From contig NZ_FTMG01000001.1 of the NCBI RefSeq assembly GCF_900155965.1, positions 372,001 through 436,000 of the forward strand: a stretch of 64,000 nucleotides of DNA, written 5' to 3'. This DNA is from Mucilaginibacter lappiensis. Lineage in GTDB: Bacteria; Bacteroidota; Bacteroidia; Sphingobacteriales; Sphingobacteriaceae. Shown in pieces: positions 42,357 to 51,171 of this stretch. Made by a program: the position numbers and the translations under genes. The number at the start of each line of letters is the position of its first letter. Position 1 is the first letter of the stretch. The notes under the pieces were generated by a model. It made no database searches. It was not told the DNA's origin and saw only the letters and a program-made list of their open reading frames with translations.

Positions 42357-44567
42357 TCATTTCCAGTTGATATGAATTTCGCTATCACCGGCAACGGTGA
42401 ACTCAAGGTGTCCCTCCTTGGTTTTCTTTCCTTTGATCGTTTCTTTGCTATCCTGAAGCGTAACGGAAAATTCCGGCATTTTACCTTTTTTGGTTTTGAC
42501 CAGCATCACACGACTGGTCAATCTGCCGTCACCTGCTAGTTTAAACCTTGCCGGCCTGTGTTTCTTCGGTGAAAATCCATAGGTTGGATAATCCGTGTAG
42601 ATCATAAACGACTGATCCTCCACCTGCATATAATGGCGCGGCAGGATACCAAAAGCATTGCCTGCACCATAAACTTCCTGGCCAACCTCACCGGATTTTT
42701 CCCAGCCGTCATGCATATCCTCCAATGCAATCCACAGGCTAGCGTCCACTTCTCCCGTCTTCACTTCCTCCGACAGCATTTCCTTAGGCAACATCGGTGG
42801 GTAATAATACACGGCCCGCTCTACAACGAACCGGATATACTCGGCCAGTAAAAGCCGTACAGCCGGCAGGATATCCTGCCCTTCGGCGTGTTTCAAATAA
42901 TCATGAAAAGCGCAGAAAACTTCCTGTTCTTCGTAAACTGCCGTATAAGGTGCATCATTTAGTGGGAAAAGCGCAAAGAACGACGGGAAATTTCGTCCGT
43001 ATCCATAGTTGCAGTCCCAGAGCTGGACATTTTTGAACAGGTTCGCCAAACACAAATAGCTCAATTCTTTATATACTACCTTTTTGGTCACTTTATAGAG
43101 CCGTAATAATGCTCCGGCTGAGAACGCAGTATTATTGGCCTGGTAAAACAATTCAAATCCCAGGCCCCTCAGTTTTAACGCGGCTTTTTCAGCTTCTGCC
43201 AGGTAGCGTTTTTGGCTGGTCAGTTCCCAGGCTTGTAACATGACATGCGCATATAGTCCCGCGACATCTTTTTCACCACCTTTGCCAGGTTGAGTTTCCG
43301 CTTTGATCACTTCCAGCGTATCCATTTTATAAAACACCGGCCAGGTATAATTAAAATGGTGGGCCACCTTAATAGCATAGCCCAAAGAATCGACGAACAG
43401 TTTTTTTGCGACCTCATCGCCTTTAAGTGCCAGTCTGGACAGATTAAGCAGTGGGTGGTTCAGGTACCAGGAATCCATAACCAGGGGCTTTTTATGTTCC
43501 TCCTCACCATCCATGGTGTCCGCCACTTTCGGGTGCCAGCGCATAATGGTTCTGAGTTTCTGATCATAAAAGGCGGGCAGGCCATCCTTGATCTTTTTCA
43601 TGATCGCTAACTGAGAATCGTTCCATTCCACATAATCGAGCAGAGGCAACAGCACCGCTAATTGTACCATGATCTCCGGCGGCGTTGCATAATCACAGAC
43701 ATAAGCATTCAAATAATGATTTCCATCCACCTGGTTCCAGCAACCCGGACTTTCGGTCAGATCCTTTAAACCTTTTTGCAGGGTATCCGGCCAGTGTTTA
43801 TAGGTGGTTGCCGGCTTGGGCAATTGTAGATAAATAGCTGCCAGCAAATCTAAATACTGCCTGACCATGGCCGGTTCATCGACCGGTACCTCTTCTGATA
43901 GCGCGATATAAGCATCGCCTAACGTATAGATTTTATTAGCCTCCAGAGCTTTGTTCTTTAACGTTGGCGGTAGGGCAAAACCGATCTCCGGCCATTCACC
44001 GCCTACGGTATTTCCAGCAGAAGTTTCTGTCTGTTGATTGTAGTCCGCCAGTGCTGTCAGGTTTTGCAAATACAAAACCGAGCCTGCCTTTGGCCGGCTC
44101 AGGTTAAAGTAAAGCAGCCCGGAACGGTTGCCCACCTGACTAACTCTGATATCGCCTTCGGCTAACAGATCGCTGCCGGCAGCCCCCAGCGGTATGATAT
44201 CCCTTGGCCAAAAAGGGAACAGCAGCGGAGCCGAAGTTTTAAGTGTAGCTTTTAACCGAAACACCAGGCTATTCCCGACAGGCAATTGAAGGCCTGATTG
44301 ATATTCGCCGATCAATGACGAAATATGGAAAGTGACTTTTTTGTCTTTTTCCGCGATCTTCTTGAGCTGCAGTTTGTCGTTGGGCGAATAAGCCATCCGG
44401 AAAGCAATTCGGTTACGTTTTGGCCAGGACGCAACGAGCCAGCAGGAATCGCCGATCAAATAAACTTTAAAATGATAACCAGCCACATCCTTTTCGTAAA
44501 TGGCGGTCAGATCAGGACTGTTCAGTTGGGCATTAACAGTCAAAAGCCAGGGTGATAGTGCATTCAT
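42357..44567 (-). CDS. Large unknown protein, probable beta-sandwich plus (alpha/alpha)6 barrel
   Basis: 736 residues, no signal peptide. Residues ~1-215 are beta-rich and Pro/Gly-containing (LLFPFWPRDIIPLGAAGSDLL). From ~230 helical hairpins repeat with conserved Trp/His/Asp/Glu (PGCWNQVDGNHYLNAYV, WYLNHPLLNLSRLAL, LWDCNYGYGRNF, LWIALEDMHDGWEKSG), like the toroid of glycoside hydrolases or lyases. The C-terminal ~90 residues are beta again. This layout suggests carbohydrate chemistry, but I recognise no family. It heads an operon with the iron permease and DUF2252 genes. Confidence 0.65.
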   Translation of the reverse strand: MNALSPWLLTVNAQLNSPDLTAIYEKDVAGYHFKVYLIGDSCWLVASWPKRNRIAFRMAYSPNDKLQLKKIAEKDKKVTFHISSLIGEYQSGLQLPVGNSLVFRLKATLKTSAPLLFPFWPRDIIPLGAAGSDLLAEGDIRVSQVGNRSGLLYFNLSRPKAGSVLYLQNLTALADYNQQTETSAGNTVGGEWPEIGFALPPTLKNKALEANKIYTLGDAYIALSEEVPVDEPAMVRQYLDLLAAIYLQLPKPATTYKHWPDTLQKGLKDLTESPGCWNQVDGNHYLNAYVCDYATPPEIMVQLAVLLPLLDYVEWNDSQLAIMKKIKDGLPAFYDQKLRTIMRWHPKVADTMDGEEEHKKPLVMDSWYLNHPLLNLSRLALKGDEVAKKLFVDSLGYAIKVAHHFNYTWPVFYKMDTLEVIKAETQPGKGGEKDVAGLYAHVMLQAWELTSQKRYLAEAEKAALKLRGLGFELFYQANNTAFSAGALLRLYKVTKKVVYKELSYLCLANLFKNVQLWDCNYGYGRNFPSFFALFPLNDAPYTAVYEEQEVFCAFHDYLKHAEGQDILPAVRLLLAEYIRFVVERAVYYYPPMLPKEMLSEEVKTGEVDASLWIALEDMHDGWEKSGEVGQEVYGAGNAFGILPRHYMQVEDQSFMIYTDYPTYGFSPKKHRPARFKLAGDGRLTSRVMLVKTKKGKMPEFSVTLQDSKETIKGKKTKEGHLEFTVAGDSEIHINWK

Positions 44568-44658
44568 GGTAAAAAATTCAATCGGTTAACAATCAATAAT
44601 TACTCGAACGCTGCTAAAAAAAGCGCCAATAAAAAAATGTAAGTACATAAACTCGCCG

Positions 44659-44666
44659 CAAATATA
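44659..44666 (-). promoter_or_regulatory. Minus-strand -7 box for the 42-44 kb operon
   Basis: CAAATATA on + reads TATATTTG on -, an exact TAnnTTTG box 91 bp upstream of the start at 44567. No -33 TTG at the expected distance. Confidence 0.3.
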
Positions 44667-44711
44667 AATTGTTTTAATTATCCTAATAAAATAAATATTT
44701 AATTCAAACCA

Positions 44712-44719
44712 TAATTTTG
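44712..44719 (+). promoter_or_regulatory. -7 box upstream of manganese catalase gene
   Basis: TAATTTTG fits TAnnTTTG exactly, 46 bp before the catalase start. The -33 element is not apparent; the surrounding ~90 bp are AT-rich. Confidence 0.4.
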
Positions 44720-44765
44720 GACTTAAAATTGCAGGTATAGTAATTCACCATTAAAAGCTATTATT

Positions 44766-45707
44766 ATGTTTCACCACGTCAAATCTTTACAATTCAATGC
44801 AAGGGTATCCCGCCCTGATCCGCGCTTTGCCAACCTGTTATTGGAGCAATTCGGCGGCGAAAACGGAGAGCTGGCCGCGGCTATGCAGTACTTTACTCAG
44901 GCATTTGGCGCCAAGGTGCCCTACCCCGATAAATACGATATGCTAATGGATATCGCGACGGAGGAGTTCAGTCACCTTGAGATCGTTGGTGCTACTATAC
45001 AGATGCTGTTGAAAGGCGTAAACGGAGAACTGAAAGATGCCGCCGACAATTCGGAGATCATGCAGGTAATGAATGGAAAAGCAGCTAAAGAAAGCATCAT
45101 CCACGAGGCGCTGACAGCAAATCCGCAGTTCGTTATGATCACCGGCGGCGGTGTAACCCCGCGAAACAGCCAGGGTATTCCATGGTGTGCGTCCTATATT
45201 CACTCCAATGGCGACCTAACAGTCGACCTGCGCAGCAACCTGGCTTCCGAGTCAAGGGCCAAATTAGTCTATGAGCACCTGATGAAATTTACAGACGATC
45301 CCTATATCCATGAAACATTGTCTTTCCTGATGACCCGCGAAATAACTCATTATAAGATGTTTGAAGCAGCACTGGACAGTATTCAACCGAATTTTCCGCC
45401 TGCTGTGCTGGCTGCTGATCCGAGATATCTGCAACAAGCCTATAATTTTTCTGAAGGCACCGTTCGTGGGCCCTGGAATGAAGGCGAAATAAAAGGAATG
45501 GGTAAAGATTTTATTTATGTAAAGAATCCGCTTGATTATGTACAGGAAACGGAGGGTCAGACCAAATTACCCGAGGACTACACCAAAGACCTGAAAGCAG
45601 CGGAAAAACTCGATAAAGAGATGAGCGCTATTAAAAGCGCCGAAGTGAAAAACGCAGAGCCAAAGGGTGTTGAAAAATGGAGCAGCTACGAAGCCGCCCA
45701 GGTTTAA
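44766..45707 (+). CDS. Manganese (non-heme) catalase
   Basis: 313 residues, close to the usual ~300. The N-terminus (RVSRPDPRFANLLLEQFGGENGELAAAMQYFTQAF) and the metal-ligand segments ATEEFSHLEIVG and THYKMFEAAL match the dimanganese ferritin-like catalases. Glu37-region, Glu in EEF, His in SHLE and the later EITHYKMFEAAL supply the metal site. It converts hydrogen peroxide to water and oxygen in the cytoplasm. The last ~80 residues are Lys/Glu-rich. The gene for a small Tudor-like protein overlaps its end, and the DUF2383/DUF892 fusion follows, the usual stress-island order. Confidence 0.93.
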   Translation: MFHHVKSLQFNARVSRPDPRFANLLLEQFGGENGELAAAMQYFTQAFGAKVPYPDKYDMLMDIATEEFSHLEIVGATIQMLLKGVNGELKDAADNSEIMQVMNGKAAKESIIHEALTANPQFVMITGGGVTPRNSQGIPWCASYIHSNGDLTVDLRSNLASESRAKLVYEHLMKFTDDPYIHETLSFLMTREITHYKMFEAALDSIQPNFPPAVLAADPRYLQQAYNFSEGTVRGPWNEGEIKGMGKDFIYVKNPLDYVQETEGQTKLPEDYTKDLKAAEKLDKEMSAIKSAEVKNAEPKGVEKWSSYEAAQV

Positions 45708-45874
45708 TAGGCGATGGACAGTATTTTTTGCCGAAAGGCCAACGCGTCAAAACGCCCGAAGGATCGGGAGAGGTGGTCGAACTCATTGGGGATAAGGTAG
45801 TGATCAAGCTGGATAATGGTTCGAGCACTACGTTTCCTGCTGACAAGGTAGAGGATGACAGCAGTGCTGGATAA
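45677..45874 (+). CDS. Small SH3/Tudor-like protein overlapping the catalase gene
   Basis: 65 residues. ATG at 45677 lies inside the catalase gene in another frame, overlapping by 31 bp; a TTG at 45728 would avoid this. The part after that, KGQRVKTPEGSGEVVELIGDKVVIKLDNG, is a small five-strand KOW/Tudor-like barrel seen in short nucleic-acid or protein-binding proteins. It is followed 34 bp later by the fusion protein gene. Coding character is clear in the second half; the start is uncertain. Confidence 0.6.
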   Translation: MEQLRSRPGLIGDGQYFLPKGQRVKTPEGSGEVVELIGDKVVIKLDNGSSTTFPADKVEDDSSAG

Positions 45875-45908
45875 AAACAAGTAAAAACTAATTAAAAATA
45901 AAATACCT

Positions 45909-47072
45909 ATGGAAATTTCAGAAAAATCCCTGTATGTGATCAATGATCTGATCAAGATCAACAATGACCGCGTAGCCGGTTTTCAAAAAGCAGGCACCGA
46001 CCTAGAAAACGCCAACAACGGACTGATTACTGTCTTTAGTAAATTTGCCGATGAAAGCAGGCAATATGTTGGCGAACTCACAGATATTGCCAGGCGATAC
46101 GGCGGGGAAGTTGCCGAGGGCACTAGTACTTCCGGCGACCTGCACCGTGCCTGGATCGATATCAAAGCCACATTTACAGGCCATGATCTGCTTGCTATCC
46201 TTAATGAATGCGAGCGTGGGGAAGATGCAGCAAAAGCGGCCTACCGTGACGCACTTGCCCCGGAGAGTGAATTAACTCCTGAGTTGACCCAGGTCATACA
46301 AATACAGCAACAGGGAATCAGGGAAGGTCATGATTTGATCAAGTCTTTGCGTGACCAGGCGAAATCAGCAGCCGAAACACCGGAAAGCGATGAAAATCAT
46401 GTAACATCCGGAGAATCGGTTCACCAGGAACAACAAGAGCAGTTTACAGAACAACCATCCTACGAAGGGGCGGCCGGTGAGTATCAAGCCCCGAGAGCTT
46501 ACGTTCCCGAGCCGGAAAGCCTGGAACAGGAGAACGACTGGGAAGAAAGTCAGGATGCGAGTTCAGGTAATTCTAAATTGTCGAAATTCTTTATCAACGA
46601 ACTTAAAGACCTGCTTTGGGCTGAACGTGAACTGGTGGACACCTTGCCGGATTTAGCGGAAGCGGCTACTTCAAATGAATTAAAGAATGCTTTTGAAGAG
46701 CACCTGACAGAAACGGAAGGTCATGTGGCACGGTTGGAACAAGTTTTCGGCATCCTGGGTTTGGAATTAGAGAGTCGTAAATGTGAGGCCATGGCCGGGA
46801 TCGTTGATGAAGGTGATGATATTATCAGCGCGACTGAGGAAGGTACAGCGCAACGTGACGTAGGTTTGATCTTTGCCGGGCAAAAAGCGGAGCACTACGA
46901 GATCGCCTCTTATGGCGGCATGATCGCCTTAGCCAAAACATTGGGTTACTATGAAGTTGCCGAACTGTTTGTGCTGACGCTGGACGAAGAAAAAGCAGCC
47001 GACGCTAAATTAACGGAGATTGCCGAAAGTCACGCTAATTACGATGCCAGTATAGAACAAGGTAAGGACTAA
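45909..47072 (+). CDS. DUF2383-DUF892 (YciE/YciF) fusion, double ferritin-like protein
   Basis: 387 residues. Residues 1-~150 repeat the DUF2383 fold of the protein at 29426 (LIKINNDRVAGFQKAG, SGDLHRAWIDIKATF). A Glu/Gln/Pro-rich linker spans ~155-220. Residues ~225-387 are a YciE/YciF-type DUF892 domain (FFINELKDLLWAERELVDTLPDL, EHLTETEGHVARLEQVF, QKAEHYEIASYGGMIALA). YciF-type proteins bind iron in ferritin-like sites and are induced by stress. The two domains are separate proteins in most genomes; here both helix bundles are joined. Part of the catalase operon. Confidence 0.88.
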   Translation: MEISEKSLYVINDLIKINNDRVAGFQKAGTDLENANNGLITVFSKFADESRQYVGELTDIARRYGGEVAEGTSTSGDLHRAWIDIKATFTGHDLLAILNECERGEDAAKAAYRDALAPESELTPELTQVIQIQQQGIREGHDLIKSLRDQAKSAAETPESDENHVTSGESVHQEQQEQFTEQPSYEGAAGEYQAPRAYVPEPESLEQENDWEESQDASSGNSKLSKFFINELKDLLWAERELVDTLPDLAEAATSNELKNAFEEHLTETEGHVARLEQVFGILGLELESRKCEAMAGIVDEGDDIISATEEGTAQRDVGLIFAGQKAEHYEIASYGGMIALAKTLGYYEVAELFVLTLDEEKAADAKLTEIAESHANYDASIEQGKD

Positions 47073-47094
47073 TCATCTATAAAAACATGAAACC

Positions 47095-47253
47095 ATGAGA
47101 TCAATTTTGTATATCATAGCAGTTATCCTGATCATAGGATGGGCTATTGGTACTTTTGCATACGCAGCAGGCAGCCTGATACATGTTTTATTGGTGATCG
47201 CCGTGATTGCCTTTATATTGGGTCTTCTCAGAAAAGATGCGCCGACAGTATAA
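47095..47253 (+). CDS. Lmo0937/DUF5670-type small membrane protein (copy 1)
   Basis: 52 residues, ATG 47095 to TAA 47253. Two hydrophobic helices (SILYIIAVILIIGWAIGTF and SLIHVLLVIAVIAFILGLL), short basic end (RKD). This is the lmo0937 family, of unknown role, often in stress islands. A second copy at 60375 has 42 of 52 residues identical. It follows the fusion gene by 22 bp and is followed by a terminator. Confidence 0.85.
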   Translation: MRSILYIIAVILIIGWAIGTFAYAAGSLIHVLLVIAVIAFILGLLRKDAPTV

Positions 47254-47261
47254 TCATAAAA

Positions 47262-47293
47262 AGCCCGGCTTGCATGGCAAACCGGGCTTTTTT
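47262..47293. terminator. Terminator between convergent stress and GH130 genes
   Basis: AGCCCGG (47262-47268) pairs with CCGGGCT (47282-47288), with an inner TTGC/GCAA pairing and T-runs following. A-rich sequence lies on the other side, so it may end transcription in both directions. Confidence 0.85.
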
Positions 47294-47299
47294 AATAAT

Positions 47300-48346
47300 T
47301 TATTGGAGCATACTCAGAATAACGTTGATGGAAAAATGCGCTCCGCAAACAAACTCATCCGCTGCGCCATAATAAATGGTCAGACGATCTCCATCCACCA
47401 CGTGCCCGTTGGTAAATACTACATATCCAAAAAAACCGCTTAATTCATAAGCTTCAGTCGGCACCATGATCGGTTCGATTGTCCGTGATATCACTTTTGA
47501 TGGATCATTAATATCCATCAGAAAGGCGCCGAGACAGTACTGCTGCTCTGTATTTGCGCCATGATAGATCTCCAGCCAGCCCTGTGTTGTCCGGATTGGC
47601 GCGGCACCTGCGCCAACACGGGCATTGTCCCATGATCCCGACCTGGTTTTGATCAAACATTGGTGGTTGCCCCATTGCCGTCCGTCGGAAGATTCGGCAA
47701 GCCAGATATAATTGCCGCCGATCTCTTTACTGCTTGGGCGATGCAGGCAATAATATTTACCTTTAATCTTTTCTTCAAATATCGCGCAATCTTTATTGTG
47801 AGGCGGCAGGATCATCCCGCCGGATTGAAAATGCTGCCAATCTTTGGTTATTTTCAGACCTACGCCGACACCACTGTCAGATACGGCGGTATAGGTCATG
47901 TAATAAGTGTCGTCTATTTGGCTTACCCGGCAATCTTCTATACCGAAGCGTTCCAGATAGCCTTTTCCGAATAGCGGTAGATACCCCTCCTGTTCTGAAA
48001 AATGCAACCCGTCATCACTTGCTAATAGGCGCAGGTGGGATATCGTGGTCAGATAATCAAGTCCTTTGTAATTGATCACCCGCGCATCGGTTGCGATCAT
48101 GTCCGGGTCGTTTAACGGCACTTCAATGATCTCTATATTACCCGTCGCATTCAGGGCAGGAAAAAAGAGCACGCCTTCCTTTTGAGATACACCTTCAGCC
48201 ACCCGTACCAACAGCCAGGTCTTACCTTTAAAACGGAACACTCCAGGGTTAAGCAAGCTGATGACTTGCAGACCATCTCCGCTTGGCTTCAGATCTTTTG
48301 GCAATAATAACGGGTTTTTCGGGAAGCGTTGGGCGATGTCTTTCAT
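47300..48346 (-). CDS. Glycoside hydrolase family 130 (mannoside phosphorylase-like)
   Basis: 348 residues, a five-bladed propeller. Motifs: NPGVFRFKGKTWLLVRVAEG, then RFGIEDCRVSQIDDTYYMTYTAVS with the GIEDxR signature, HNKDCAIFEEKIKGKYYCLHRPS, and WLEIYHGA. GH130 enzymes phosphorolyse or hydrolyse beta-mannosides in the cytoplasm. The exact linkage cannot be fixed. The gene converges on the catalase operon; its own promoter is in the gap to 48575. Confidence 0.9.
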   Translation of the reverse strand: MKDIAQRFPKNPLLLPKDLKPSGDGLQVISLLNPGVFRFKGKTWLLVRVAEGVSQKEGVLFFPALNATGNIEIIEVPLNDPDMIATDARVINYKGLDYLTTISHLRLLASDDGLHFSEQEGYLPLFGKGYLERFGIEDCRVSQIDDTYYMTYTAVSDSGVGVGLKITKDWQHFQSGGMILPPHNKDCAIFEEKIKGKYYCLHRPSSKEIGGNYIWLAESSDGRQWGNHQCLIKTRSGSWDNARVGAGAAPIRTTQGWLEIYHGANTEQQYCLGAFLMDINDPSKVISRTIEPIMVPTEAYELSGFFGYVVFTNGHVVDGDRLTIYYGAADEFVCGAHFSINVILSMLQ

Positions 48347-48574
48347 CTTCTTTCAACAGTAAAATCAGGCTGCTGTTTTAATGATAAGCAAAACGATGTG
48401 TAACAAATGCCGTTTGTAAAAAACATGGAATAACCCTCAAATTGCTGCGTTTAAAAGATCAAATTGAGGCAGCTGAATCGAAATCCGAATCGTGATTTTT
48501 ATGAAAAATATCTATCCCGGAGGTTTCAATTGATGTTTTGTGACTTAGTATAGGTTTTATTCCCCGGGCCTTTA

Positions 48575-49081
48575 TTAACTCTGTAAATATTCTTCTGCAA
48601 CAAAATGGAAAAGGCTAGCATTGTCTTTGACTATGTCCAGGCATTCACGGACAAGTTGAGCGTAAGGCTGATAGACAAGTTTTAACGCCATCATATTCAG
48701 CATCTGGCTGGCACCGACCTGTAAGTTTTCTATCACTGCCATATAAAACAGGATGGACATATCACTTTCAAAATGTTTGTCATCGTTAAATATCACCTGA
48801 TTGTGTGCTTCCTCGATAACAGCGTTCATGCCTAAACAATCATGGGTTAGCCAGGATTCCTGCATTAACTTAAAGATCGTTTTTAAGGCGATCATTTGCC
48901 TTTTAGTGTCATCAAGATCCTCTTCTAATGCCATTTTAAGATTATTAAAGGTGGCCTGGTTGACTAATTGCGGCAGACGGTCGGTTAGACTAACCTTTGC
49001 ATTGTAAAGGATACTAAGCTGCTTAATAAAAACAGTGCGCAGCTTAATGCTACTAAGCGATTGATTTGCCTGTGATTTCAT
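48575..49081 (-). CDS. DUF892 ferritin-like protein
   Basis: 168 residues. LRTVFIKQLSILYNAKVSLTDRLPQLVNQATFNNLKMALEEDL is the usual DUF892 start, and the spacing of helices fits YciE-like proteins. However the Glu/His ligands of YciF are only partly kept (LEEDL, DDTKRQ), so iron binding is doubtful. Divergent from the sigma factor remnant. Probable stress protein. Confidence 0.8.
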   Translation of the reverse strand: MKSQANQSLSSIKLRTVFIKQLSILYNAKVSLTDRLPQLVNQATFNNLKMALEEDLDDTKRQMIALKTIFKLMQESWLTHDCLGMNAVIEEAHNQVIFNDDKHFESDMSILFYMAVIENLQVGASQMLNMMALKLVYQPYAQLVRECLDIVKDNASLFHFVAEEYLQS

Positions 49082-49323
49082 GTTAGTGAGTAGGTAGCTG
49101 GAAGTTATTGGGAGTGGATATAATAATTAATAGTATTAGCGGAAAGGTAGTGCTTTATTTTCGATTAATGGAATTTGCGGGCAGGCTTGGCACATCAGCA
49201 AATGGAAATATTCGTAATATATTGATTAAAAAGCCATTTAAACATCACTCTTATAAAGAGTATGATGTGAATAATACTGTTTCTGGCACCATTTTAGACA
49301 TATTGAAGCATGGGCAGGATATT

Positions 49324-49630
49324 ATGAAAGGTAGAGGGTCAAAACTGAGTGACACTGAAATAGTACAGTTGGTTCGGTTAGCAGGTCAGGCAGGCGCAGA
49401 GGCTTTATATGACAGGTATTCTGCGGCCCTGTTTTTATCAATCATTCGTATTATTTCTAAAAAAAACCGGCAGAGGATATTCTTGTACAAGCTTTTGTGA
49501 AAATTTGAAACTCATTTTATCTTTACGAACCTGATAAACAAAGACTTTTCTCCTGGATGTTAGCTATTGCCAGAAATATGGCAGTTTGCACTATTACCTG
49601 TAATACTAATAAAACCGTTCTTCCTTTATG
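49324..49630 (+). pseudogene. Decayed ECF sigma factor
   Basis: From ATG 49324, frame 1 reads MKGRGSKLSDTEIVQLVRLA and LYDRYSAALFLSIIRIISKK, typical region-2 start of Bacteroidota ECF factors. At the A-run near 49460-49468 the frame shifts by one base; the next frame continues PAEDILVQAFVKI, then a TGA replaces the expected Trp, then NSFYLYEPDKQRLFSWMLAIARNMAV, the rest of region 2. The frame ends at 49630; region 4 is missing. So there are a frameshift, a nonsense codon and a truncation. It directly abuts the next gene's start. Confidence 0.75.
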
Positions 49631-51073
49631 AAAATATTGCTTACCGGCGCCACCGGTTATATTGGACGCAGATTGTTACAGGTGCTTTTGGAAAAAGGCC
49701 ACGAAGTGATTTGCGTAGTCCGGGACAAGCACCGGCTGGATATTAAAAAGTATAAGCCTGAACAAGTAACACTGGTGGAGGCTGACCTGATGAAACCAAA
49801 GACCCTGGCGGATCTTCCCAAGGATATTTCCGTCGCCTATTACCTGGTGCATTCAATGAGTATGAGCGGAGGTGATTTTAGCAGGGAAGAAAAAATATCC
49901 GCGGAGAATTTCGTTGCCTACATCGATACTACCCAGGCAGAACAAGTTATATTTTTGGGCGGAATCACTAATGAACAGCGGTTATCCAAGCACTTGGCAT
50001 CAAGAAAGGTGGTGGAAGATGAGTTGCGCAAAAGTGTTGTCCCTTTGACCGCGCTGCGTGCAGGTATTATTGTCGGTTCCGGCAGCTCCTCTTTTGAAAT
50101 CATTCGTGATCTGGTGGAGAAATTACCAGTCATGATCGCTCCGAAATGGTTGAAAACAAAATGCCAGCCGATCGCGATCCTTAACGTCATCCAGTTCCTT
50201 ACAGGTGTATTGCATAAAAAAAACACCTATAGCAAGCACTTTGATATTTACGGGCCTGAGACATTAACCTATAAGCAGATGCTGATGGAATTTGCACAGG
50301 TCAGGAAATTGAAACGCCGGATCTGGACCATACCTGTCATGTCACCTAAATTATCTTCTTACTGGCTTTATTTCGTGACCTCAACATCCTATCCGCTTGC
50401 CAAAAACCTGGTAGAAAGTATGAAAGTTGATGTAGTGGGTGAAAAGAACGATCTGCCGAAAAGCTTACATATTGAGCTTATTCCTTATAAAGAAGCCATT
50501 AAAATAGCATTTGACAAGATCGAGCAGAATATGGTTCTTTCTACGTGGAGTGATGCGATGAACACAAGCATTTTTGATAAAGGTCTGGCGCAGCATATTG
50601 AGATACCCAGGTTTGGGGTTTTTAAAAATACACAGTCAGTTGAAGCGAAAGATCCGCACCTTGCTTTAGAGAAAATCTTCGCCATCGGCGGAAGGAATGG
50701 CTGGTATTATGCGAACTGGCTTTGGGGCTTCCGGGGCTTTTTTGACCGGCTCTTTGGCGGTGTGGGCTTGCGTCGCGGCCGCAAAAATGCCTCCGAAGTG
50801 TATCCCGGAGATACCCTGGATTTCTGGCGGGTGATCTATGCCAGTAAAGAAGAAAAGCGTTTATTGCTGTACGCCGAAATGAAACTCCCCGGCGAAGCCT
50901 GGCTGGAATTTTGTATCGACCAAGATAATTGTATACAGCAAACAGCAACTTTCCGGCCGCTGGGCCTGGGCGGACGTTTGTACTGGTACGCTATGTTGCC
51001 CTTTCATTTTTTCATCTTTAAGGGGATGCTTCACAAAATTGCTGAAATCAAAGCTATAAAGAAAAATGGTTGA
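49628..51073 (+). CDS. NAD(P)-binding SDR-like protein with C-terminal DUF2867 domain
   Basis: 481 residues. Residues 1-~300 are an atypical SDR: KILLTGATGYIGRRLLQVLLEKG with GATGYIG as Rossmann motif and YYLVHSM in place of the YxxxK site. The C-terminal ~165 residues form a DUF2867 domain (WYYANWLWGFRGFFDRLFGGVGLRRGR, LPGEAWLEFCID), as in YbjT-related proteins. Probably an NAD(P)-binding sensor or reductase in the cytoplasm. It starts on the stop codon of the decayed sigma factor and reads with the FAD-protein gene. Confidence 0.87.
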   Translation: MKILLTGATGYIGRRLLQVLLEKGHEVICVVRDKHRLDIKKYKPEQVTLVEADLMKPKTLADLPKDISVAYYLVHSMSMSGGDFSREEKISAENFVAYIDTTQAEQVIFLGGITNEQRLSKHLASRKVVEDELRKSVVPLTALRAGIIVGSGSSSFEIIRDLVEKLPVMIAPKWLKTKCQPIAILNVIQFLTGVLHKKNTYSKHFDIYGPETLTYKQMLMEFAQVRKLKRRIWTIPVMSPKLSSYWLYFVTSTSYPLAKNLVESMKVDVVGEKNDLPKSLHIELIPYKEAIKIAFDKIEQNMVLSTWSDAMNTSIFDKGLAQHIEIPRFGVFKNTQSVEAKDPHLALEKIFAIGGRNGWYYANWLWGFRGFFDRLFGGVGLRRGRKNASEVYPGDTLDFWRVIYASKEEKRLLLYAEMKLPGEAWLEFCIDQDNCIQQTATFRPLGLGGRLYWYAMLPFHFFIFKGMLHKIAEIKAIKKNG

Positions 51074-51171
51074 TTTTAATACTCCAAAATACAGTGCGAT
51101 TAAACCAGTTTCCCAAACATTTATATCCGAAGCGTGTTAGTCTTAAGCACTTCAAATAGACAGGAAATAAA

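Noticed and set aside
49108-49500. 130-codon frame as an intact gene
   Set aside because: Only the part after 49324 resembles a protein, and that part is the first piece of a frameshifted sigma factor.
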